DNA from: Chiua virens
Taxonomy: Eukaryota > Basidiomycota > Agaricomycetes > Boletales > Boletaceae
DNA length: 64,000 nt
Assembly (NCBI GenBank): GCA_019787685.1
Contig: JAHNUO010000004.1
Span: 2,480,001 to 2,544,000, forward strand
Direction: 5' to 3'
Part shown: piece after piece, positions 24,146-36,131 of the stretch
Layout: every line of letters starts with the position of its first letter
How positions within the stretch are numbered: position 1 is the stretch's first letter
The notes under the pieces: generated by a model
Told to the model about the DNA's origin: nothing
Database searches by the model: none
The model's input: only the letters and a program-made list of their open reading frames with translations
Position numbers and translations under genes: made by a program

Positions 24146-24594
24146 CACGTCAGTTGGCCATCCCACATCATCACCAGCCTCAACACTTCAATACCTCTTC
24201 TCGACACTTCAGTACCTCCCCTTCAGCACAACTGGGCAGTAAATACATCATACATCATTCTTGAGGTCCTCTGGTGTGATTCTCTGGTGTGATTCCACTT
24301 TATCTTTGCTCATGTCCTCTGATCTGATCTGATAACAACTGATCTTTGCAGATCTCTTGAGGATCTCATCTGATCCATCCCTTTCTTCTGGTGAGTTGCC
24401 TTTTGTCACATCATGTTCTCAAAGATAACTGGTCTTTTCACATTTCTGGTCTATTTCCACCATAAAATCAAACACTTGGAACTTTGCTGATTCCTGTATG
24501 TTTCATCACTCTTTCTTTATTCATTGGCTGATAACAATGTATATTTGGCACTTTCTGTGTGCATTTCAAGGATTCATCCCAATCCTTGCCTCTA

Positions 24595-24935
24595 ACTGGT
24601 GAGTTTCATCAATTCTTCACATATTATTGGTATTGATCTTGAAAAGGTCCTCTATTTTGGTATGTGTCATCACTCTTTCTCTGTTCATTGGCTCACAGTA
24701 ACAGATATTTTCTGTGTAACCCAATCTTTGTCTCTACTTGGTGAGTTTGACCAATTCTTCACATATATTGGTACTGATCTTGAAAAGGTTTTCTATTCTG
24801 GTATGTTATATCACTCTTTTTTGTTCATTGACTGACAACAATAGATATTTTATGCATTCTTTGTGTATTTCAAGGATTCAACTCAATCTTTGTCTCCACT
24901 TGGTAAGTTTAACAAATATTTAATGTATATTTATA
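24595..24935. repeat. Imperfect tandem repeat of ~140 bp in the Helitron leader
   Basis: Two full copies and a partial third share GGTGAGTTT, AATTCTTCACATAT, TTGATCTTGAAAAGGT, TCTATTTTGGTATGT, ATCACTC and TGTTCATTG. Each copy contains a GTGAGTTT donor-like site and a TTTCAAGGATTCA block. The array lies about 650 bp upstream of the Helitron start codon. Confidence 0.65.
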
Positions 24936-24999
24936 TTGGTTTGACATATTCTGGGTGTATTTCCAGGATTCAATCCAATAATAATATCTTAGAGGGTCC

Positions 25000-25566
25000 T
25001 TGGGTGAGTTTATTTATCTTTTTCTTGGTGCTTAATATAGACATATCAACAGCTGGTAGTTTCATATAAGCCATTTCTCAGATACGTCGCTACAAGAGCA
25101 AATCTGGGAGAACAGAGGCTCTGACTGTCCAAACGGTTATCCAATCAAGAGACGTACTTTGGGAAGTGAGAGAGAAGTATTCTGGTAGATTTGTATTCTG
25201 ATTTCTTGCTGTCAACTCTTAATCCAGAGTGAAAACCACACCACAGGAAAGTGTTTGTCAAGTCCCTACTACCTGGCTTCACAGATTCAACTCTGTGTGT
25301 TTGCTGGTTGCTGAGGCCTTTTTGGCTGGGACCTCTGATATCACTACAGAGCTGAGATTGTTTGGCGGGGCTGTCACAGCCAAGAAGTTTGACTTTGTCA
25401 AATTTTCTTGCAGTTGCCATTCTTTTCCTCTCAGGCTTTTTTGCCTTTGTGCTCTGTCACTCCTTGTGCCTAGGTTACCTTTAGTAACATCTGGTACAGA
25501 GCACAGTAAGTTATTCAGGTGCATCCCAGTTTATTTTCTCTTTTTCAAGGTTTGATTTCTGGATCA
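25000..25566. other. Helitron leader, no gene
   Basis: Pyrimidine-rich leader sequence between the tandem repeats and the split start codon. I see no ORF or motif that I can support. Confidence 0.4.
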
Positions 25567-28500
25567 ATGTAAGTGTACTCTATGATATTTTTCTTTGAAT
25601 AATATGATTGATGCTTTATATTCAGGGCATCTCCTCCAACCTCACCTCAACGTGCATGGAATGCTGGTCGTCAGGCTGAACGTGACCAAAGGATACTTGG
25701 CTCTCCTCCATCCCGTCGCCGTCCTGCTTATCCTCCTCAAATGCCTCAGAATATTGTTGATGCTTTGAGAGTATGTCATTGTCATATAACTATGACCACA
25801 TATATAATGCTAATTGAATACTTTAGTATCATCCTCCTGTGCCTGTGGATCAATATCCAGGCATACCACGTCATCAGATTGAGAGAATGCATCGTCTATG
25901 CTCTCCCCCTCTACCATCTCCTATGTTTCCTGCTCATTTCTATCCACCACAGCCTATACCTCAGTTTAATATGGCTGAACCCCCACCACCACCTCCTATG
26001 TTTCCTGCTCATTTCCATCTACCACCACCTATACCTCAGTTTGGTATGCCTGAGCCAATATTTTCACCTGCTCCTCTGCCTCAGCCTCAAACATTTGCTC
26101 AGCCATTTCAACAACCTATGAATGTTCTTCAAAGAAATGTTTTGGAAAACAGAGTGGATTACAATGCCAGACTGTTGGAAGGATTCAATTCAACTCATCA
26201 AAATTGTCGTAACAAAAGATTTAATCGTCATTCTTCTGTTGTTCCATCTGCCAGTGTTCCATCTGGTCCTGTCTCCAGTCACTCTTCTGTCATCAGCTTT
26301 CAATCTGATGTAGTTCAAGAAAGACAACAACAGTTTCAAATGCAGTTGTTTGAACAAGAGGAGCATAGAAGACAATTGGCATTACAACAGCAGGCTCTAC
26401 ACCAGCAAATAGGATACCAAAGACAATTGGAGCTACAACCAGAGATCCAGCATCAACAGGAGTCAGAGCAGCAAAGACTATGGCAACTACAATGTCAACA
26501 GGAGTTAGAGCAGCAGAGACAGTTGCAATTACAACAGCAATAGGAGATAGAGCAGCAGAGACAATATCAGCAGGAAATGGAACAGCAGAGACAGTTGCAA
26601 TTACAAAGGCAACAGGAGTTAGAGCAGCAAAGACAATTGCAAGAGAGACTACTGGTACTTCACCAACAGGAATTGGAACAACAAAGACAATTGGATCAGG
26701 AGCGACATCAGGCACTACTTCAACAGGAGGAAGAATATCAGTCTCAAGAAAACAATGCACTCAGTCAAATACGTCAATTGTCTCAAGCTTTGCTCTCAGA
26801 AGCTCTTAGTGAGCATAGTCAACGTTCAGCAGAGCATTATGAGCAGGATCAACAAAGACAGCAGCAGCAAAATAACCATGCTGGTTCTTCTTCACTACCA
26901 TCACCTAGACCATCTGTATCCAGATCTCTAAGCTCACCACCACCACCATCTGATCCTGATCCTGATCCATCTGATTCTGGTTCTAATTCCTCTGAAGATG
27001 TTCCTCAACCACCTAATCCTGATCCTGATAACTCTAGCTCCAGTAGTTCTGATGATTCCATTGATCCTCAACCACCTGCTTATGTTCCTCCTGGTGCAAG
27101 ACCATATGCTGAGCCTGTTCAAATCCACTCTTTGGGCCCTATGAATGTTCAATGTCCAAACTGTCATGCTCTTCACTTTATCTCTGAGAAGCTGGTAAAC
27201 TCTGGTGTTCATAATCCTCGCTTTGGTAGCTGCTATCTTCAAGGCCAGGTCTCTTTGCCTCCTATCCAGCAATGGCCACGTGTGCTTCAGGACCTCTTTG
27301 ATGACCCACAAGATCATAGAGAGTTCAAAAAGAAAATTCAACAATATAACAATACTTTGGCTTTCACTTCTGTGGGTGTGAATATGGACAATCAAGCTAT
27401 TCAAGGATCTGGGCCCTCATCATTCCGTATTCATGGCACACTTCATCATCTTATGGGAGCTCTTGTACTACCAGATGATCTTCAGCCCTCTTTTGCTCAG
27501 CTCTACATCTATGATCCAGAGGAAGCAACCAATAGACGTGTTCAATGCAATCCTCAGCTGGATGCTGGCATTTTGCTTGAGTTGCATACAACTCTTAGAG
27601 ATCTTCATCCTTATGCCCCTCTCTATAAACAAGCCTATGAAATCATGAGGGTTAGTTTATGTATTTTTTTATTTCATCACACAAGCTAATAATATTAATC
27701 ATATAGGCCAAACCTCCAGAGGAGCATACTGATGTGTGCATGAGACTCTATTTACAACAAGGGGATGATGCCAGAAGATACAATCTACCTACTGTGGATG
27801 AGATAGCTGCAATTGTTCCTGGTGATGGTGAAGAAAATACAAGAGTGGATCATGATATTATCCTTCGTCTTCAAGGTGGTGGTCTACATCGTATCAGCAA
27901 TCTCCATCCATCCTATCTTCCTCTTCACTATGTTCTCTTCTTTCTACATGGTGAGGAAGGCTGGCACCTGGATATTCCACTCCAAGATGTTCATCATGGT
28001 CGTGCTCATCGCTCCAAAAAGGTCACCCAATTGCTTTGGTATGCCTATAGACTGCATGTTTGTCCACCACACATAGAACCACCCAATCTTTTCAAAGGAG
28101 GAAGGCTTTTCCAGCAGTTGATCTGTGATGCTTGGGCTTCTATTGACCAGTGTAATCTCACTTGGATTGCCAACAATCAAACCAAGCTTAGAGCTGATCT
28201 CTATCAAGGATTACAAGACCGCTTGGCTCATCTGGATGGTGTTCAGAATATGGCTCAGGTTGGACGTGTCATTCTTCCCTCTACTTATAAGGGTGGTCCT
28301 CGCTATATGCAGCAGCTTCTTCAAGATTCTCTAGCCATTTGTCGTGAATATAGAAAGCCAGACCTGTTTCTTACCATTACTGCCAATGGAAGCTGGCCAG
28401 AGATCACTCAGAATTTGCTTCCAGGTTTGTTTTCTTACTCATTGTGTCTAACCACAATCTGATCACCATATATCACAATAGGTCAAAGTGCTGTGGATAG

Positions 28501-29800
28501 GCCTGATCTGGTCACCAGAGTCTTTCATGCCAAGCAGAAAGCTTTGCTTAAGAAGATCCGTGATGGCTACTATGGTGGTGTGGCTGGTTTTGTCTATACC
28601 ATTGAATACCAGAAGCATGGTCTGCCTCACATGCATCTCTTGATCTTCTTAGAAGGGCCAGACAAGATTCATACTGTGCAACAAGTTGATGCCATCATCT
28701 CTGCCCAAATTCCAGATCCTCAGATTTATCCCCAACTTCATGCTATTATCACCAGATCCATGCTCCATGGTCCTTGCTCTCCTCAGAGGTGTCTTGAAAA
28801 CAATGTCTGCAAAAAACGCTTTCCCAAGCCCTTTTGTCCTCACACCATCATCAAAGAGGATGGCTATCCTGACTATGCTCGCCCTGACAATGGCAGGACC
28901 ATTCAAAAGAGGGAGGATACCTTTGACAACAGACATGTGGTCCCTCATCCAAGGGAGCTGGTGACTCAGTTCAACTGTCATATCAATTTGGAAGTTTGTG
29001 GGTCCATCAAAGCTGTCAAATATATTCACAAGTATATCTACAAGGGTCCAGATCGTGCTACCATTCAGACAGAAGGTCATGATGAAATTCGCTCCTATCT
29101 TGATGCCAGATACATCTCCTCCACCCAAGCTTGCCATAATATCTTTGAGTTCCCCATGCACATGGAATGGCCAGCCATCTATCGTCTTTCTGTCCATCTT
29201 CCAGGCAGGCAAAATGTTGTCTTTCGTGCTAAAGCTGCTTTGCAAGAGGTTATCAACAATGCCAAGGACACTCAACTGCTTGGATGGTTCAAGGCAAATC
29301 AAGATCCTGATCTCATTGCTGCTGGAGCACATGATTACCTTTACCAAGATTTTCCCAAGAAGTTTGTTTGGCATCAAGGCCATGCTGTTTGGAAGATTCG
29401 TCAGAGATACAAGGCTATTGGATGCATGTATTCCATTCCTGCCACTGCTGGAGAGGCTTTCTATTTGCGTCTTTTGCTCACTGTGGTCAAAGGTCAGATT
29501 GCTTATTATACACATATAGATCAACATTGATCATTTTTTCTCATAGGTGCTACTTCCTTTGAAGATCTTCGTACTGTCAATGATCATCTTCATGAAACAT
29601 TCAAAGAAGCTTGTCGTGCTCATGGTCTTCTTCAAGATGATAGAGAATGGTTGTCATGTCTTCAAGAGGCTGCTCATTTTAGAATGGGTGCTCAATTACG
29701 CAATCTCTTCACTATCATTCTGGTCCATTGCTCTCCTGTGGCTCCTCATCGTTTATGGGAGGCCACAAGAGATAGTCTTTGTGATGATCTTCCCTATTAG
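25567..29800 (+). pseudogene. Helitron replicase: Rep (HUH, two-Tyr) domain, helicase missing
   Basis: Exons: ..25568, 25626-25770, 25827-27650, 27707-28424, 28482-29492 and 29547-29800, all with GT-AG introns of 54-57 bp and consistent phase. The start codon is split by the first intron (AT|G, giving MASPPTSPQRAWNAGRQAER). A Gln-rich region (26330-26700) holds an in-frame TAG at 26541-26543, probably CAG. A Cys pair (CPNCHALHF) precedes the Helitron-like N domain. The Rep core has the HUH motif in HGLPHMHLLIFLEG and two catalytic tyrosines in VKYIHKYIYKG (about 29015-29045). The frame reaches GATSFEDLRTVNDHLHETF and stops at 29798 just where Pif1-type helicase sequence should begin. None of the helicase is present. 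The exon structure is otherwise clean, so the copy is young but truncated. Confidence 0.9.
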
Positions 29801-29984
29801 CTCAGTAGGTTAGGTTGATGGGACTTTTTAGGGTGGATCTTGGGTGGACTAAACCCTAAACCCTAGATTATATGCTTGGGTAAATGCTGGGGTGGGGGAT
29901 TGTAGGCTGTGTGTGAATGTGGGTATGAATAGGGTCTGCTTTGTGGGTTGTGGGTTACTCTGTGGATTGCCAGAAGATATGTCT

Positions 29985-32225
29985 GTATGGCTGAATGGGG
30001 TCTGCTTTGTGTGCTGCCATCACAGGGTGTGGCTGTGAATGGGGTCTGTTTGGTAGGCTACCACACGGTATGGCTGTGGATGGGGTCTGTTTGGTGGGCT
30101 GCCACACGGTATGGCTGTGAATGGGGTCTGATTTGCAGGCTGCCACCCTATGGCATGGCTGTGAATGGGGTCTGTTTTGTGGGCTGCCACAGGGTATGGC
30201 TGTGAATGGGGTCTGTTTGGTGGGCTGCCACATGTGGTATGGCTGTGGATGGGGTCTGATTTGCAGGTTGCCACCCTATGGCATGGCTGTGAATGGGGTC
30301 TGTTTTGTGGGCTGCCGTCACAGGGTATGGCTGTGAATGGGGTCTGTTTGGTGGGCTGCCACATGGTATGGCTGTGAATCACCATCACAGGGTATGGCTA
30401 TGAATGGGGTCTGTTTGGTGGGCTGCCACAGGGTATGGCTGTGAATGGGGTCTGTTTGGTGGGCTGCCACAGGGTATGGCTGTGAATGGGGTCTGTTTGG
30501 TGGGCTGCCACAGGGTATGGCTGTGAATGGGGTCTGTTTGGTGGGCTGCCACAGGGTATGGCTGTGAATGGGGTCTGTTTGGTGGGCTGCCACAGGGTAT
30601 GGCTGTGAATGGGGTCTGTTTGGTGGGCTGCCACAGGGTATGGCTGTGAATGGGGTCTGTTTGGTGGGCTGCCACACGGTATGGCTATGAATGGGGTCTG
30701 TTTTGGGGGCTGCCACAGGGTATGGCTGTGAATGGGGTCTGTTTGGTGGGCTGCCACACGGTATGGCTGTGAATGGGGTCTGATTTGCAGGCTGCCTCCC
30801 TATGGCATGGCTGTGAATGGGGTCTGTTTTGTGGGCTGCCACATGGTATGGCTGTGAATGGGGTCTGTTTTGTGGGCTGCCACATGGTATGGCTGTGAAT
30901 GGGGTCTGTTTTGTGGGCTGCCACATGGTATGGCTGTGAATGGGGTCTGATTTGCAGGCTGCCACCCTATGGCATGGCTGTGAATGGGGTCTGTTTTGTG
31001 GGCTGCCACATGGGATGGCTGTGAATGGGGTCTGTTTGTTGGGCTGCCACATGGTATGGCTGTGAATGGGGTCTGATTTGCAGGCTGCCACCCTATGGCA
31101 TGGCTGTGAATGGGGTCTGTTTGGTGGGCTGCCACATGGGATGGCTGTGAATGGGGTCTGTTTGTTGGGCTGCCACATGGGATGGCTGTGAATGGGGTCT
31201 GATTTGCAGGCTGCCACCCTATGGCATGGCTGTGAATGGGGTCTGTTTGGTGGGCTGCCACATGGTATGGCTGTGAATGGGGTCTGATTTGCAGGCTGCC
31301 ACCCTATGGCATGGCTGTGAATGGGGTCTGATTTGCAGGCTGCTACCCTATGGCATGGCTGTGAGTGGGGTCTGTTTGGTGGGCTGCCACATGGTATGGC
31401 TGTGAGTGGGGTCTGACCCACAGGCTGCCACCCTATGGCATGGCTGTGAATGGGGTCTGCTTTGTGTACTGCCACCACAGGGTATGGCTATGAATGGGGT
31501 CTGTTTTGTGGGCTGCCACATGGTGTGGCTGTGAATGGGGTCTGATTTGCTGGCTGCCACCCTATGGCATGGCTGTGAATGGGGTCTGTTTTGTGGGCTG
31601 CCATCACAGGGTGTGGCTGTGAATGGGGTCTGTTTTGTGGGCTGCCATCACATGGTATGGCTATGAATGGGGTCTGGTTTGTGGGTTGCCACAGGATATG
31701 GCTGTGAATGGGGTCTGATTTGCAGGTTGCCACCCTATGGCATGGCTGTGAATGGGGTCTGCTTTGCGTGCTGCCATCACAGGGTGTGGCTGTGAATGGG
31801 GTCTGTTTTGTGGGCTGCCATCACATGGTATGGCTATGAATGGGGTCTGGTTTGTGGGTTGCCACAGGATATGGCTGTGAATGGGGTCTGATTTGCAGGT
31901 TGCCACCCTATGGCATGGCTGTGAATGGGGTCTGCTTTGCGTGCTGCCATCACAGGGTGTGGCTGTGAATGGGGTCTGTTTTGTGGGCTGCCATCACAGG
32001 GTATGGCTATGAATGGGGTCTATTTTGTGGGCTGCCACATGGTATGGCTGTGAATGGGGTCTGATTTGCAGGCTGCCACCCTATGGCATGGCTATGAATG
32101 GGGTCTGTTTTGTGAGCTGCCACATGGCATGGCTGTGAATGGGGTCTGATTTGCATGCTGCCACCCTATGGCATGGCTGTGAATGGCATCTGCTTTATGG
32201 GCTGCCACCACAAGGTATGGCTGTG
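29985..32225. repeat. 41-bp minisatellite with a 44-bp variant, roughly 50 copies
   Basis: Unit A is 41 bp: GGTATGGCTGTGAATGGGG, TCTGTTTGGTGGGCTGCC, then ACAG. Unit B is 44 bp, with TCTGATTTGCAGGCTGCC followed by ACCCTATGGCATGGCTG. Type A is almost pure at 30400-30770. Types A and B alternate from 30770 to 32200, which is a higher-order pattern. The period of 41 is not divisible by three and the unit has no stop on the minus strand in any frame, so a 386-codon frame with a 41-residue period appears (for example IHSHTMWQPTKQTPFTAIPC). I regard this as a by-product of the repeat and not a gene. Confidence 0.95.
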
Positions 32226-32229
32226 AATT

Positions 32230-34240
32230 CCACATACCTTGAATGTACACATCACGGATATATTTGAGCACAGTATTGGCAACCTTGATACAGGGGGCAT
32301 ATAGGCCCACCTCACCTGTAGACATGACACTTGTATAAGCAATAAAAAATGGGCATGGAACCTCAATTTACCAATCATATCATTCTACTTACTAGTTTTC
32401 AAGAGCATTTCAGATCTCCTCATGATCACAAATAGTCAAAACCTTTTTTAAACACTCATTCACTAGACACTTGTTAGGGTTGTCAGGGTTCTGAGAGGTG
32501 TAGTATAACAACCTTGCCAGGAACATGTCTGTTTTAACATTTTGCACTTTGAGGAAATCTTTCACTATCCATGGTTTGAGCTTGGCAACACTTCATTCGA
32601 ACGATGTAGTCAATATTATATTAGCAATGATGATAGCATGTTTTAATATTCTGCACTTTGAGAACATCTTCCACTATCCATGGTTTGAGCTTGGCAACAC
32701 TTCATTTGAACGATGTAGTCAATATTATATCAGTGATGATGATAGCATGCAAACAGAGTCAATGCCATGGATCCTGTGATACTGACTTGCTGCAGCTAAG
32801 CCCTGGCTGCTATGAGTGAACTGAACTACAGAGCTATCTGGACCCCTGTGTTGTGGAGAACCTGAATGAACTGCTACATTGCTCATGGTGATCTGAAGGT
32901 ACTGATAAGCAGAGTAATAATGGTACAAGTTTAGTCATTCTGAAACCTCTGCAATGACATGTCAGCTGCACAGCTTATTTCCTATAAGTTTTTGAGTTCA
33001 CCTGCTGACTAAGCATGTCCTGACAAGTCGAAACCTGAAACCCACATCAGCACAAACCTGAAATCTGAAATCTGTGGGATGCACCAACCTAAATACATGT
33101 GCCATACCGCAAGCATAGGAAAAAAATTGAAGGAGCAGCAATTGGGAGGATCATCAACATCATGACTCAGCAGCAGAACAAATCCAACCTGAGAGAGCTT
33201 GTGTGACATTATGATATGAGTCGCCACATTGAATCGTGTCATTGAATCCAGCATGGCAGAAATCGGGTAAATGTGGAGTGTAGGTCTTGCTTGCGGTGAA
33301 ACCATTGTACCATGATCCAAACATTCTTGGGCTTTTCCTTTCAATTACTGTTAGGCACAGAGAAACAATAATGATCGCTAGCTGCTTCTTGTTCATCTCC
33401 ACCCTAATGTCCATTATTTTAGCCTGCCATAACTCTTCATTAAATGACCTGACTGACACTCTGGCCGCCATGGTGATGGTTAGTGCAACATCACAAGTTC
33501 ATCTTGACAAACAGGCTGAAGCTCACAGGTCATCTCTGAAGAATGTATGAGAATCTGTGTCAAATACCAACAATAGTGATCAGCACCACATAAAAGTGCT
33601 TTATTATAGACTACCTTTGCTATTCTCATTGATGACTATATAAAGATAATTTAGCTTGGCATGGGTCATCCAGAAACCATCCAGATGCTATGTACCAATG
33701 TATTTCTCACTTGTGGAGAACCAAGAAAACCTTGCCTTGGTTGGCACCTGCTCATTCCTAGGGGCCTTGCCTGCCATGATATGCCAGGGAAATCAGAGGA
33801 AAGCGACCATTGAATTGACATCTATATCTATATCATTCTTTGGGCCCTAATCTGACCATATCTAAACTAGTCTGCCACATGATCCCTCACATGATTGATG
33901 AATTGATCCAGGTGATTGTATCAAAATAAGATTGGACTAACATTACCTTATACAGGGGCCTGTGTGTAAGATATGCATATATATGTAAGATGGTTGACCA
34001 GCTCAATTTCATTTCATCTGTTGTACCTTAAAGATCAAATAGTCATCACATTACTATCTCTGATATCGATCTCCATGGTAGACCGAACATCACAGAGCAA
34101 ACCTTCCATAGATGGGATCCTGCGTCAGCTACCAAAACTGAAGATACCTGTCGTGACTTTATCAAATGAAAGCATTGCCACACCATCATCTGGCATTTGC
34201 CCTCTATCCAATCTATAGTCATTTGATGACTGGCTTGACT
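32230..34240. other. No gene recognised; contains a 109-bp direct duplication
   Basis: Short frames only. At 32530-32748 a unit starting TGTTTTAACATTTTGCACTTT is repeated once in tandem with a period of 109 bp. The shared blocks are CACTATCCATGGTTTGAGCTT and GGCAACACTTCATT, followed by GAACGATGTAGTCAATATTAT. The rest shows no motif that I can support. Confidence 0.45.
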
Positions 34241-34242
34241 GT

Positions 34243-35226
34243 TTGAGTTCAAGACCTTCTAGGAGTCATCAACCATCTGCTGGTTTACCACCACCATCTT
34301 TCGATAAACTCCTGGACTGCTTCACACAAAAATGGAACAATGACAACAAATCTGATTCTGCCAAGCCTCCCCCCTCATCACCCTCCTCTGTGAACCAGAC
34401 ATACAACGAGATACTGGATCGATTTTCTATGCTGTCACCTGACAAGAACAATATCAATGGAGATCCTGAAGACAGTAACTGCATTGCTTTTGATCTGGTT
34501 TGAGTCAGACATCTCACCAGGTCTGATAGAATTGGCACAATCATCCAAGAGCATTCCTATAAAATGCAAGCATCAAGAAGATGATGTTTAATCCATGGAC
34601 ACTTTGGGTAGGTCTTCCTTTCTTTTGATTGGACACTTCTCCTGATCTCCTTGGTCTCGAATCCAACTTTTGTTTTAGATTGAGAGTTGGAGCTGGCAGA
34701 GCAACTCATCCAGAAGCAATCAAGAGGATGGCCTCGGAAGAACAGACAGACACAGTACCCATTGGATGGAAATGATGGAGGTAGACATCCAGTCCAATCA
34801 CCCATCCTAGAAGGATTCCCAGCACATGTACCACAATGTTTGGCCTTCCTTTTCCATATGATGAAAATGATGCACTAATTAATTAGTATTTCTAGCAAAG
34901 AGATGGGGCAGAGGCAGACCTCTCAAGCGCATGTGTACCCCAAAGCCAACCCCTGTCAAACAGACTGTACAACACAATGTACCACATACTGGAAAGGTGA
35001 AGCAGACTTCGACATCAACGTCGAACACCTTGACTCGGAGGACGAAACCCAGCAACTAGCTGACCATTTTCACCAATCACCTGACTTACCCACTCTTGCC
35101 ACCTTCGCATCCCCTACGACCCCATGAAGGCCGAACCCTGGACCACCATCAATCTGGAACCCCAATCCATCCATCATACTTCCTCCAGTATGAACCCAGT
35201 ACCCTACGCCCACTACCTTGTCTAGC
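34243..35226 (+). other. Leader region before the chromovirus gag, unclear short frames
   Basis: An 86-codon Ser/Pro-rich frame (34243-34503) and a stretch with an AT-hook-like GRGRPLKR at about 34908 in one frame. Further acidic codons (FDINVEHLDSEDETQQLADH) run toward gag and are broken by stops. I could not find a 5' LTR or a primer binding site here, so the start of the element at 35230 is only the start of gag. Confidence 0.3.
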
Positions 35227-35229
35227 AAT

Positions 35230-36131
35230 ATGTCTAGCAAGGCCGTCAAGCTCCGACTCAGAAAACCCTCCACCTTTGATGGGTCCTACAACCGCACCAT
35301 CCCCTGGCTCAATGACGTCGCTACCTACCTCTTCGTCAATGACCCCATCTATGACACAGATAACAAACGTGTTGCCTTCACCCTTTCGTTTATGATGGAA
35401 GGACCCGCCAAGACTTGGGCCGATACGTTCCACGCCAAGGCTATCTCCATCCGCTCCTTCAGGAGTTGGACCGACTGGCAGATGGAGTTCCGAAAGGACT
35501 TCGAACACCATGACACCAAGGGCAACACAATTGCCTGGCTCTCCACCACCCATTCCACCAAGAACGAAGACATCCCCACATATATCTTCTCCTTCTGCAA
35601 CAAAGTCGTCACCGCTGGGCTTACTGGCTCTGACTCTGTCCTCATCAACTTCTTCGCAGCAGGCCTACCTCCCTCTCTCATGAGGTACATCCAAGGCATG
35701 GATACGGTCCCTACCACGATCGATAAATGATATACCCAAGCCGTGCACTTCAAAACCCAATGGGAATGCACCGACGAGATCGCCTGTCGAAACAAGAAGC
35801 CACTGCTGTCATCTTCCATGACAACCCCCCTCACAAGGAGGAGCGAGATCCAGACACTATGAATGTAGATGCCATCTATATTCCAAAGCTTACCGAAGCA
35901 GAATGAAAGTGATGCTTCGAGCAAAAACTCTGTTTCCACTGTCGCAAACCCAGACATCAAATGTCCACCTGCACAGCATTCTTGACCAAAAATCCCACTG
36001 CATCCTCCTCTAAAATGGTTCAGAAGACCACCCCGAAACCCGAACCAATCCCTGCACTAGTAGAAGTTGAGGAGGATGACGAGGACGCCATGAGCGTCAA
36101 CAAGGTGACCACCCCGGTCATGGGTTTTTAA
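35230..36131 (+). pseudogene. Chromovirus gag (capsid plus CCHC zinc knuckle)
   Basis: ATG 35230 begins MSSKAVKLRLRKPSTFDGSY, the usual start of a gypsy capsid domain. It continues with YLFVNDPIYDTDNKRVAFTL, GPAKTWADTF and a GLPPSLMRYIQG block. TGA at 35728-35730 sits where tryptophan is expected. A frameshift near 35808 moves the frame to HDNPPHKEERDPDTMNVDAI, and TGAs at about 35903 and 35909 precede CFHCRKPRHQMSTC, a perfect CX2CX4HX4C nucleocapsid knuckle. Gag would build the virus-like particle and bind element RNA. This copy cannot. Confidence 0.8.

Larger units (their letters stand above)
24300..29813 (+). mobile_element. Helitron, 3'-truncated (termini not located)
   Basis: The extent covers the leader repeats and the Rep gene. 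I could not identify the 5' TC terminus or the 3' CTRR hairpin end, so the left limit is a guess. The right limit is set by the loss of Helitron coding sequence near 29800, next to the 41-bp minisatellite. Confidence 0.55.

Noticed and set aside
26933..27404. Minus-strand Arg/Ile-rich frame (156 codons) over the Helitron Pro/Asp/Ser-rich linker
   Set aside because: Antisense of the repetitive CCTGATCCTGATCC coding stretch. The composition is an artefact.
28649..29527. 292-codon minus-strand frame opposite the Helitron Rep domain
   Set aside because: It is antisense to a recognised HUH/two-Tyr coding exon and has no motif of its own.
29851..29866. AAACCCTAAACCCTAG, resembling a plant-type telomere repeat
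   Set aside because: Only two units are present. Basidiomycete telomeres are normally TTAGGG, and no array follows.
30318..31478. 386-codon minus-strand open frame with 41-residue repeats
   Set aside because: It is generated by the 41-bp minisatellite, which has no stop in any minus frame. There is no start context, domain or end conservation.
35149..35960. Long minus-strand frames over the chromovirus gag and, similarly, over pol (for example 38283-38852)
   Set aside because: Shadows of the GC-rich, C-ending codon usage of the plus-strand gag and pol. No domain is visible.
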